Source of the DNA: Uloborus plumipes
Taxonomy: Eukaryota > Arthropoda > Arachnida > Araneae > Uloboridae
DNA: 64,000 nucleotides
Assembly (NCBI GenBank): GCA_038373865.1
Contig: JAXGGA010001125.1
Span: 104,241 to 168,240 of the forward strand
Direction of reading: 5' to 3'
Numbering within the stretch: the stretch's first letter is position 1; the number at the start of each line of letters is the position of its first letter. The notes under the pieces are model-generated. The model searched no databases and was not told the origin of the DNA. It saw only the letters and a program-made list of their open reading frames with translations. Both the position numbers and the translations under genes were made by a program. Shown here piece by piece: positions 11,036 through 21,400 of this stretch.

Positions 11036-12357
11036 TTACTCTCTAGACACACAAAATATGTGAATCTTTCAGTGCAAGATAAAATGTCAATTATAAATTA
11101 TTTTTCAAGGATTGGAATGAGCATCATAGGTAAATTTGTAATCGGCATTTCTTATTTAGTTGGAATCCGCATTCACATATAATAGTGAACACCAATCTTC
11201 AAATTATTTGGTTTAGCCATTACTGTATAGCAAATATTGAGAAATATATATCGCACAATTATTTTTTATTTCCCTTATATTATCTAAGCGTTCATAGTTA
11301 CTCATTATTTCTAAATACTTTTTTTTTTCATATATAAAACCAACCTAGAATTATAAACATGTTAGAATTTCAGAAATTATGTTAATATTCCTTTTGAATT
11401 GTATTATGAAACTAATGCTTGAAAAAAAAAAATATTTCAAAGATACATTAAAAGAAAAAAATTTCTGGATAACATTTAATAAAGATATTTAAAATGTCAT
11501 ATAAAATATTCAACAGATCTTTTGCGGACGTTTTATTGATCGTATACCGTTTCTGAATGTTTAAAATTCAACCTCTCTTGAGTAACAGTAAGAACTCGTA
11601 ACCAAAAAACAGTATTTAGTAATGAGACTCTTAAAAATTTCGTAATGAACTCTAAATTCAATTTTTCGCATGTTGCTAAATGCTTGTGCATGTTGCCGAA
11701 AATGGAGCACTCTAATCAGAAGTTCGAAGTTAGTATTCATTTTCATTAGTATACTACCCATTAACAAAATTATTTTTCAATTAATTAAAAGAAGACTATA
11801 TCGATTGACATACTATTTATTTTCCCAGTGCGTTCGGCCGTTGTTTCCTTTCCAGAACTGTGATGAAAGTATTCTTAAGGTAATATTTGTAATGTATTCC
11901 TATTTATATATTTTATTGAAGCGTATCACAATGCAGTTAATGATATGTTCTTGCATTTACTGCTCCGGTGCAGTATTTATGCATCTCCTATAAGAAGAAC
12001 ACGGATAAAAGCACTAGTTTTTTAATCGAATATGTACTAGAGAACAGATATTTAAAATACAACTTTTTTGGAAAGAAACAAAAAAGTTTTTTTCCCCGTT
12101 TAAAAGCATTCTCTTCTTCTTTCTAGAGAAAAAAAAATGTTTAAAATTCTTGTTTTTTCGCTGAAATTGCAAAACTCAAAAATGAATAAATAAAACAAAA
12201 TATAAAAAAGCAAAATAATAATAAAATAATGAAATTAAAAAAAAGTAAGCAACTTTTAAAATAATTAATAAATGGTAATAATAATTATAAACGATTTGAA
12301 AAATAATTAATAAATAATAATAATAATAATAACTTGTCTTTCAACCAATATTTCCTA
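11036..12357. other. AT-rich gene-free tract
   Basis: Low-complexity AT-rich sequence. A-rich stretches and short AAT runs lie between 12120 and 12335. The 107-codon frame at 11670-11993 has no recognisable domain and the composition of random AT-rich DNA. Confidence 0.6.
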
Positions 12358-12835
12358 CAGGGTCATTCCACATCAAGTGATCCAAAATCTGAGAAAAAAT
12401 TTACCTTGCATTTTTGTATTTCTTTCAAATTTGGCTCATCAATTATACCCCTTAAGGTAATCAAAAGTCTCAATTTTTAGATTTTTATCTCTATTATTTT
12501 TTCATTTATGAGACTTTGAATGAAAAAATCCTCGTTTTTCCATGGATAAGGGAACGTAAAAGGGAGTATAACTCGGCATCAAAAATAGATAGAACGATTT
12601 GGTAAATGGCATTTTAAAGTACGTTAGTTACCGCTTAATTTGATATACAACATGACTAATTTGATAAACATTTTCTTTTTCAAAAAAGGAAATTTAAATT
12701 TCAAATTTAAATTTCTCGAAAAACATATAATGAATTTTTTTCAAAAGATTTTCAAAAATTCTTGTGTATTTTATCTATGTTTGTACCAATTTTTAGATTG
12801 GGATCTCAATGAGATCATATTTTTTTGAATTTTTG
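12358..12835. repeat. Possible dispersed repeat starting GGGTCATTCCACATCAAG
   Basis: From 12360 the sequence reads GGGTCATTCCACATCAAGTG and continues with AT-rich words. I recall this opening as a common dispersed repeat in arthropod genomes, but only one copy lies in the window and I see no inverted terminus. The right boundary is a guess. Confidence 0.3.
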
Positions 12836-14574
12836 AATAAAACTGTATAGGAAAAAAATGATATTTTTTAGATTCTATTTATTTAAATACTAAGTTGTTT
12901 GGCTTGTGATGTTCTGAAAAGTAGTAAATAAACATGAATATGTTTAAAGTGAGCTGGCATGAGCTTATAGATTTGTCAGGTTCATCCTCCCCACCCTCCC
13001 TCCCCTGCTCAACCACTCTTTTTTTTTTTTTCCAAAATTGTTCAAAATGTTTTAAAAAAAACCTCCTCCACCCAAATATACCATTCACACTATACTAATA
13101 TGACGTCCAACCTCGGGATTGAATTGAGGATTATTTTCATCCTAGGTATATAGATTGTTTTTCAGACGAAGTGCTTCTTTTCGATCCGAACTTCAAACTG
13201 TACTTCCATTCAATATCTGAAATGAACTTTATGATTCATTTCATCTCCTACCCCAGCACCAATCTTCAATTTTGAAGGGAGGAAATAAATGGGTCGCCCC
13301 AAGATCATAGCAAACAGCAAAATAGCACTGTTTTTCCTTGTTCTCATTGTTTTTTCTATTCTTTTCGCACAAAACTGAAAATAAATCAAAATATCAGATC
13401 ATATGTCTGTGCCCCCATGACTATCTTCCCACATTATCTAGTGTGCAGCTGTTATTTAATTTTTTTAATTGTTTGTGTTCTTTTTCATTTTGTTGTAAAG
13501 GAAAGTAATGCAGCAAGATATATCAAAAAACATATATTAAACAAACACCGGTTTTTTGATCATAACCTCCCATGTTGTTTAACTTCTGTACAGATTCATG
13601 TTCCAAACAACACAGCATAAATTTTTACCCTAAATCAAAGCTTCAGAAGTGAACTGAATCAAATAACACTTAATTTCAATAAGCTGGTATGGTTTGATGA
13701 ATGCGCCGCTCAAAATTTGAGTCTTTTTGATTGCAGAATACAGCAAAGCAAACTATTTAAACGGGGAAGGAAATTAATTCTTCGCGTAAAATCAAAATGC
13801 ATAATTCAAATCGTTTGAGCTTCTCAGTTCATTGCTTGATAACCATTGCGAATCATTGAGCCAGACAATTTCTGAAACAAAATTAAATATGCCCAAAACT
13901 ATGAATAAATTGCTTGAAACGAATTATTTGAAGCTTCTTACCTTAAAATTGGCAGAAACTTTTAATCGAATTCATGTACAAAATTTTAATACATTTTAAA
14001 TATAAGAGTTTCATTCTTTGCATGGCAACATTTACTTGCTTTTTCGCAAGAAGGAAGTGTGAAAACATTTAAATTATTTGTATGTTTGAACACTGTACCC
14101 TGAATAGATGTCCTTAGAGAAATGTTTATTAACATTATTAAGAAACTTTACAAATATCCTAAACATTCATTGAATAAGGCTGCGAAGAATTTTGAATTAA
14201 GATTAAATACATTTGAAGTATAGAATCAGTTCCGATTCGTTTCATCAATTTAAAATATTGAACTGCATGTTTGTGTAAGAAAATTGATGATAATTGTTTA
14301 ATTTATATTATCGATATTAAATATTATTTTCTATTGTCGGACAGAGTAAAATTTATTCAAATAGCTTAGAAATAAACATGAGGTAAAAGAATCTCAAATT
14401 ACGAATCTGCTGAAGATGTTGAATCCAAATTCAGAAATAAAGTAGAAAATTTAAAAGTTATTAAAAATGAATGGATTTTTTTCTCATTTTAACAAAAATT
14501 GATGATTATTCCAATATATATAGAAATACTCATTATTACAAGTGTAGTGTGTTATTATATGTAGATCTGTTAAA
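12836..14574. other. AT-rich gene-free tract
   Basis: No gene or repeat recognised. A pyrimidine-rich patch lies at about 12985-13032. Confidence 0.6.
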
Positions 14575-15295
14575 TACGAAAAACAGAAATGAGTAAAATA
14601 AGATAGAACGAAGTCAGTTTTAAAATAAACCAGTGTAAACGTCTTGCCTAAGTGTGTGCCTAAGCTGCAAAGAACAAAATGCGAGTAAAACGCCGACTTT
14701 TTATGGGCTTAGGTTGCATGGTAGCATTTTTAGAATTAAATGCATATTCAAATTCATTTATATAAATACTCGTATTATGATATATACTATAAAAAGTAAA
14801 GTATTGCTTTTACGGTATAATACAGATAATTTTATAGCAATAAACTGTAAAACTGCTAATTTTACAATTTATTAATGTGTATTTTACTGTTTTAAACTGG
14901 TACCTCTGGCTGTCAATATTATACTGTTGCTTTTATAGTATAATACAGCAATTCTATGGTAATAAACTGTAAAATTGCTAGTCTTACAGCAATGAGCTAT
15001 AAAATTGCTAATTTTACAGATTATTACTGTGCATTTTGCAGTTTTAAATCGGAACCTTTACCAGTATTATACTGTAAAAACAACAGTTTATTTTTTGTAA
15101 TGTAAATATATAGATACGTAGTTGTATAAAAAGTAAGAAAAATAGAAGTGAGTAAAATGAGAAAAGCCGAATCCAGTGATTTTTAACCAATGTAAACGTT
15201 TTATGTTTAAGCGGCGGAGAACAAATGTATATGTAAAATGTACACTTTTTATGGATTTTTAGGCTGTATAGTTGCATGTTTAGGCATAAGTTTAT
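14575..15295. repeat. Direct repeat (~180 bp) flanking a MITE
   Basis: About 14575-14760 and 15125-15295 share, in order, GAAATGAGTAAAAT / GAAGTGAGTAAAAT, GTGTAAACGT / TGTAAACGTTTTA, ACTTTTTATGG and TAGGTTGCATGG / TAGGCTGTATAG. The offset is about 550 bp. The palindrome-array MITE at 14786-15102 lies between them, so the direct repeat is a local duplication rather than a short target duplication. Confidence 0.65.
14786..15102. mobile_element. Palindrome-array MITE, copy 1 (diverged)
   Basis: This belongs to the family at 17140-17579, 48055-48479 and 60937-61121. It contains repeated words such as ACTGTAAAATTGCTA and GCTAATTTTACAG and the motif TTTTAAACTGGTACC. It ends TTTATTTTTTGTAATG, a mutated version of the TTTTTTACAGTG terminus. 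It has no coding capacity and is the most degraded of the longer copies. Confidence 0.75.
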
Positions 15296-15589
15296 TAGAT
15301 AAAATGCTGCTCTCTTTTGCCGAAAGCCCGTATAAAGTCCATATTGGATTCTGCATTCTCTACTAAATTAAAATCCTAGTGCAATTCCGCATTGTGTGAG
15401 CAGAAGTACCCGCAAATGATGGGAAACTAAGCATCCAAATAACCTGGACTTTTGTCATCTTCACCTTATCGGTGACACTTGAAAGACTGCGACCTTGAAG
15501 CTTGCAACTGATGCTTCAAAGTGAACAACAGATGAAAATTTTGGGAAGTTTTGTTTTTTGTACCTCTCTTGAGACGAATGAAAAACGAA

Positions 15590-15694
15590 TGAATAATTTA
15601 AAAATGAAATCATAAAAATAATAACAATAGTAGTAATAATGATAATAATAATAATAATAGTCGTAATTTTTAATAATAATAATAATAATACTAA
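15590..15694. repeat. (AAT)n microsatellite, left part
   Basis: Interrupted AAT trinucleotide array. Its minus-strand translation gives runs of Ile or Tyr that are not protein. Confidence 0.85.
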
Positions 15695-15695
15695 C

Positions 15696-15946
15696 AATTG
15701 AATCGGTGAGTGCAAAAACAACGTCAGTCAAGAACTTCAAATTGTTTAGGAGAGAGAAAAAACGTCTTAACTCTCTAACTAACTACGGTCAACATTCAAA
15801 TAATAGGCCCCGTATCTTTCAAATCAGTAACCTGACTGACGTGATTTTTGATATCAACATGCATTGTCTCCCACAGCTCGTTTTCACAAAAAACGAATTT
15901 TCGAATTTTTGTGACTGATGTTGTCTTTGCTCTCACCGATTCAATT
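15696..15946. mobile_element. 251-bp MITE inserted at an AAT array
   Basis: The left end AATTGAATCGGTGAGTGCAA and the right end TTGCTCTCACCGATTCAATT are inverted repeats. The match continues inward through ACAACGTCAGTCA versus TGACTGATGTTGT, about 34 bp with four mismatches. No coding capacity. AAT arrays lie on both sides, suggesting insertion into the microsatellite. The superfamily is uncertain and the target duplication is unclear. Confidence 0.8.
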
Positions 15947-15984
15947 ATAATGGCAACGACATTTAATTTACAGAATTAAATCGT

Positions 15985-16005
15985 AAAAATAATAAAAATA
16001 GTCAC

Positions 16006-16045
<40 letters not shown>

Positions 16046-16090
16046 GTCATAATAATAATAATAATAACAATAATAATAATAATAATTATA

Positions 16091-16121
<31 letters not shown>

Positions 16122-16131
16122 TAGTTGTAAT

Positions 16132-16182
<51 letters not shown>

Positions 16183-16465
16183 CGTAATAATAATAATAAT
16201 AATAATAATTAGTCGTAATAATAATAATAATAATAATAATTAGTTGTAATAATAATAATAATAATTAGTCGTAATAATAATAATAATAATAATAATGATA
16301 AGAATAGTAATACTAAAAATTGCAATAGCAACGACAATAATAGTAATAACAATAGCAATAACAGTAATAACAACAACAGTAATTAAAATATTATTATTAT
16401 TTTTATGACTATGTGATTATTAATATTATGTAATTATTAATATTATGTAATTATTATTATTATTA
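15985..16465. repeat. Long interrupted (AAT)n array
   Basis: Hundreds of bases of AAT units with recurring interruptions TAGTCGTAAT and TAGTTGTAAT. It passes into CAA/TAG-containing variants near 16315-16385 and then ATT-rich units to about 16465. The recurring interruptions suggest higher-order duplication within the array. Confidence 0.92.
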
Positions 16466-16499
16466 TTATTTAATTGAAAGAAGAACAAATCGAAATTGA

Positions 16500-16710
16500 G
16501 ATGTTTCCGTTGTTTGGTGCCACGGCCACCTTCATGTCCTTGCGAGTGACCCACTTGGGTTGAGGGACGGAACTATTCCCACGCCACCTCGCATTCACTC
16601 CTTCGGTGCCCGATTCAAGGAGAGAAGACCAGAGATGGAAGGGAGGATCGTGAGAAAAATGGGTGGAAAGCTCGCTGCTCGTCTAGATTTCCAAATTGGC
16701 GAAATTTCAG
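16500..16710. promoter_or_regulatory. GC-richer repeat-poor block
   Basis: Balanced composition (for example GGTGCCACGGCCACCTTCAT) in AT-rich surroundings, with no repeat signature or convincing reading frame. Candidate regulatory DNA, on composition only. Confidence 0.2.
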
Positions 16711-17139
16711 TTCACTGCTTCATTTTTCCTCCTTTTTAATGCTCTTTAGAGTTTAACTTTTTTTACAAACAGATTATAATGAACTGGTTAAGAACTGGAG
16801 CTAAGTAGTTGCAAAGTAGAGCAGAGAGATGTGGGACTCATCAGAAGCTGATTTTTTTTGTTTCTGGTTAAAAGGTGAAATGAACAAGAGAAATGTTGCG
16901 AGCTCTATTTTATCTGTGGTATTTGCCGTTATAAAGACCAGATAGTAATCGTGACAAAGGAGTATTTAAGCTATGACACAAAAAACACGAATATTCAACA
17001 TTTAAACGATAGTAACTGCGTGAGAATATCTAAGACTGCTGGATGCTGAAATTTGCTTTTTCAAAAAGATATTAAAGAGACGAAATCAAAAAATAATAAC
17101 TGTAAGGGAGAAAGATCCAAATTTTACACATTATTAGTA

Positions 17140-17579
17140 CACTGTAAAAAATGAAGCTGTTGTTTTTCACAGTATAATACTGGCAGCCGCGGTTCCAGTT
17201 TAAAACTGTAAAATGCACAGTAGTAAACTGTAAAACTAGCAATTTTACAGTTTCTTACTGTAAAGTTAGTAATTTTACAGTTTATTGCCGTAAAATTTAG
17301 CTGTATTATACTGTAAAAACAACAGTATAATACTGGTAGCAGAGGTTCTAGTTTAAAACTGTAAAATGCGCGGTAATAAACATAAATTAGCAATTTTAGT
17401 TTATTACTGTAAAATTACCAATTTTAGAATTTATTACGGTAAAAGTAGAAATTTTACAGTTTACTACTCTAAAATAAGCAAATTTTACAGTTCATTACTC
17501 TAAAGTAAGCAAATTTTACAGGTTATTACTATAAATTAGCTGTATTATACTCTAAAAACAACATTTATTTTTTACAGTG
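17140..17579. mobile_element. Palindrome-array MITE, copy 2 (complete)
   Basis: Starts CACTGTAAAAAATGAAGC and ends TTTATTTTTTACAGTG, flanked by TA at 17138-17139 and 17580-17581. The interior consists largely of repeats of a small palindrome: ACTGTAAAATT, a three-base centre, then AATTTTACAGT, with variants. Two copies of the motif ATACTGGCAGC/ATACTGGTAGC followed by GGTTC and AGTTTAAAACTG are present. The 89-codon minus-strand frame across it is an artefact. TA flanks and short termini suggest a Tc1/mariner-like family, but this is not certain. Confidence 0.87.
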
Positions 17580-17581
17580 TA

Positions 17582-18574
17582 GGAAACGAAACGGATTTTT
17601 GAGCAAGTTTTTTTTTTTTCCATAGAAATTTAGATGTAATGTATTAACCCTGTGAGGCATCGTGGCTCTGTTTGAATTTACTTATCCTTTTATTTATTTT
17701 TTTATATTTTTTCTGTCAGATGATACTATGGATTCAGCTGTATCTACCTCCTCTGAGCTTAATATTTTCATATTTTGTACCTTAAAGGGTTAATTTTAGA
17801 AATCTACACCATGTACTTACTTTGGTTGGTTTAACTGAAGAAATATTTCCCCTCTTTGAAAATCTGGTCATTAAAACTGCTATTCACTAATTTATTAATT
17901 TTTCAACTGAAAAAGTCCTCAAAAGAGAAAACAAAAATGTTCGTACACGATACACGTATCATGAAAAATATCAGTAAAGAATTAGGTGAGGGGGGGGGGG
18001 GAGAAAAAAACAACTGCTGCTAAGTATTTTATTTATTTATTAATTAATTTATTTATTTTATTCATTGATTTATTGTATTTATGAGTTGACTGTTTATTTA
18101 TTTATTTATTTATTTTCGCACTAAAGGCAGACTGTTTCTTTTTCTCATTTCTTTAAACTCTTTTTTGTTTTATTATTATTTTTTTTAATTTTCATGGAAA
18201 ATCAATAAGTTATAAAATCTCACGAAAAAAATTACAATGTCTTGATACACCCGTGATGTTTCAATTATCAAAGAAGCTATGTTTACATTAGGCTGTTTGT
18301 AAAAAAAAAACTGAACATAAAAATTTATGATTGAAAATCAAATAACTGCTCCAAAATGTATTACTTTGACAGCATTGTCCCAGGTGTGCAATACATGAAT
18401 ATATATATGTATCTATATTCCAAAATTACAACCGTGACATCAGTTCTTACAGTTCTTATTTACCTTGTAGAAGGCGAAAATTAGGCACCTTAACGCAATT
18501 TCCACGGACATTTTCACCCACCACTCCGAGCAAAAACATTAAACTTTCATCGACACCTGGCAAAAAGCCACCAT
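17582..18574. other. AT-rich gene-free tract with low-complexity patches
   Basis: A G run lies at about 17991-18001 and TTTA-rich repeats at about 18035-18115. No gene seen. Confidence 0.6.
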
Positions 18575-18790
18575 TCTCGTAAAAATCGCCTCTCCCCCTC
18601 CATCCCGAAAAGGAGGGGCGAGTCCGTGCGCGCGCGGCGGGCCCTCTAATTAGGAGGGCCCGGCGGGGGTGAGCGGGGACAGAACGACTTTATTCGAGGC
18701 GAGAAGGGGCCCGGTCCGCTCTGCACCGCACAATTAAGGAACCCCCGGATGTTCCGCCGCGCTTTTTAACGCCTAGAAAACCACTTTTCT
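18575..18790. promoter_or_regulatory. CpG-rich block with a TAATTA hairpin
   Basis: A strongly GC- and CpG-rich island (GTGCGCGCGCGGCGG) in AT-rich DNA. At 18639-18661 an 8-bp perfect stem GGGCCCTC/GAGGGCCC encloses TAATTAG, which contains the TAATTA core bound by many homeodomain proteins. It could be a regulatory element or a GC-rich promoter. There is no transcript evidence and no recognisable reading frame. Confidence 0.35.
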
Positions 18791-19284
18791 CTTCTGATGG
18801 TTTTCGATGATGCCCGGGATATGCAATTTCGGGTTTTCGCCGCTCGGCGTGAAGAGCGAAAGAAGAAAAACACGAGAGTATTACACTTTTTTATTACTCA
18901 CTCTCCCTCATTTCTCGACCTCTATAATATTAGTATGATTATTATGATTATCAAGTACCGCGTGGTGCCTCGCTCACCCCTTCGATATTGCGGAATTATT
19001 TAGTCCGTCACCTTTTTCGTTTTTCGCCGCCGTTATTATTATTTATTTATTTATTATTTAAACGCGGAACTACCATTTACTTTTTCTTTCATTCAGTTTT
19101 TCTTCTTCTTTTTTTTAGAATTGTTTTTTAATTCTTCCAGCACCCCAGACGATTAAGCGAATACGCGCTCGGCATGCATGCATGAGGCTTTTTAATGGAC
19201 ACGAATCAACAGGTGCCAAATACCCGAAATGGGCTGGAAAAGAAAAAAACAAGAAAGAAAAAAAGAAAAAGAACATTCGAAAGC

Positions 19285-21400
19285 GAGAGTATAGCTATTT
19301 TCAGCGAGCAAAGCAGGGAAAATTAATTTGCGGGACGTTGACTTTATCTTTTACTTACAAAGAATTTTACCGCATTGAAATTGATGTACATACACACACT
19401 ATACGTACTACACACGTATATTTGCGTGCGTATAAGCATATATATGTAATTTATGCATAAATATAACTGTAATTTATGCATAAATATGACTGTAATTTAT
19501 GCATATGTATGAACGTACTTAATGCACATATTTGTGAACGAAAAAACATAGAGAAAAAAGTGAGAGTATAGCTATTATCAGTGTCGGGAAAATAAATTTA
19601 AGGGGTATTGGCTTTATTTTTCACTTACAATGAATTTTACTGCATTGAAATGGATGTAACATGCACACTGTACGCACACATTTATATATATTATGTATGT
19701 GCTTATATATATATATATATATACACTGCGATGCAAAAGTTTAGACAAAATGCAAATATGTGAATAAAAAGAAAACTATTCAACGAAATGCTTTCAAATT
19801 TCTACTGCAGGTACACAATATGGTCCCAAATACGTGTCTGGAGTTCTTATAACTATAACTGGAATCAAACTTTGGATATTACAAAATATATTTTTTAACA
19901 TTGTTGCAAAAGTTTAGACAATAGTCAGATTTTATGCAAATATCCCTTGAAATGTGATTGGTGGAGGAAATGCGGGACTGTATTATTCATTTATAAAGTG
20001 CAGAGATTGCTGAATAAATAATCAAAATCTCAAAAGCTCTTTAGTTCTCGTGTAAAGAAGATGAGAAAGTTTGGAAGCCGAAATTTAAAAATGAACCTAC
20101 TTTATTAATTTTTTGTCTTTTAAATCGGCTCTAGTATGGTAGTACATTGTTTTTTACTTTGTGGAGAGCAAATTCAGACATGCGTATCGATCAAAAAGTC
20201 CAAGAAAATTATATTTCTTAATGATGAAGGAATTGAAAAAACGGCTCAGATTGACGATTTGCCCCTTAATCCTACAAAACTTCAACTTGGGTCAAAAACA
20301 GCACGTGACAGCAAAGGTAGATGAACAACTGAATCGGAATGCATAAAAAAAATAAAGAATTGTGCCTGAGCCTTTTCGGATAAAGTGTCCCAAATAAGCC
20401 AGATTTTAATGTGAAAAGCAGCATATGTATCATCGTGGCTAAAAAATGAATGGTACTTTCTTTGATAAAAATGATTAAAATTGGGATGGCCTAGATGGAT
20501 TATAATTATTTTCGTGGGACTTGATAAATATCCAATGATCATATGCTCTGCTGCTTTTACCAATAAAATCTGGCTTATTTGGGACACTCCGTCCGAAAAG
20601 GCTCAATCACAATTCTTTGTTATTTTTATGCATTTCGATTCAGTTGTTCATCTACTTATGCTGTCACGTGCTGTTTTTGACCCAAGTTGAAGTTTTGTAG
20701 GATTAAGGGGCGAATCGTCAGTCGGAGCCGTTTTTTTAATTCCTTCATCCGTAAGAAATATATTTTTTCCTGGACTTTTTGATCGTTACGCATGTCTGAA
20801 TTTGCTCTCCACAAAGTAAAAAGCAATGTACTACCATACTAGAGCCGATTTAAAAGACAAAAAATTAATAAAGTAGGTTCATTTTCAAATTTCGGCTTCC
20901 AAACTTTCTCATCTTCTTTACACGAGAACTAAAGAGCTTTTGAGATTTTTATTATTTATTCAGTAATCTCTGCACTTTATAAATGAATAATAGTCCCGCA
21001 TTTCCTACACCAATCACATTTCAAGGGATATTTGCATAAAATCTGACTATTGTCTAAACTTTTGCAACAATGTAAAAAAATATATTTTCTAATATCTAAA
21101 ATTTGATTCCAGTTATAATTATAAGAACTCCAGACACGTATTTCGGACCATATTGTGTACCTGCAGTAGAAATTTGAAAGCATTTCGTTGAATAGTTTTC
21201 TTTTTATTCACATATTTGCATTTTGTCTAAACTTTTGCATCGCAGTGTATATATACATGCATGTAATTTATGCACAAATATATTTGTAATTTACAAAGAA
21301 ATATAAAAGTAATTTATGCACATATATATGCACACAAAAAATTAAGTGAAAGTACAGCTGTTCTCGATGTGGGAGGAACATATTTATATATACACGCTAT
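19285..21400. repeat. Tandem repeat, ~260-280-bp unit, interrupted by a fold-back
   Basis: GAGAGTATAGCTATT recurs at 19285 and 19562 (277 bp apart), and a diverged third copy, GAAAGTACAGCTGTT, lies near 21343. Each of the first two units continues with TTACTTACAA-like words, a GAATTTTAC word and a CATTGAAAT word. After removing the 1524-bp fold-back (19724-21247) the third unit falls about 258 bp after the second. Within a unit, TGTAATTTATGCATAAATAT-like words repeat three times at about 24 bp (about 19445-19505). Confidence 0.75.
19724..21247. mobile_element. Giant fold-back Tc1-type element with inner and outer repeats, 1524 bp
   Basis: Starts CACTGCGATGCAAAAGTTTA and ends TAAACTTTTGCATCGCAGTG, flanked by TA on both sides. 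Arms run about 19724-20434 and 20535-21247, symmetric near 20486 with small indels; the loop is about 100 bp. In each arm the motif GCAAAAGTTTAGACA occurs twice, at 19733-19747 and 19906-19920, and inverted at 21051-21065 and 21224-21238. The spacing is 173 bp in both arms. Outer plus inner binding repeats resemble the IR/DR layout of some Tc1-like elements. There is no transposase; the frames inside are arm artefacts. Confidence 0.92.

Noticed and set aside
15461..15740. Tyr- and Ile-rich minus-strand frames
   Set aside because: Translations of the AAT microsatellite.
17124..17393. 89-codon Cys- and Tyr-rich frame, with a similar one at 48018-48302
   Set aside because: Similarity comes from the shared MITE sequence; it starts outside the element and follows the palindromic units.
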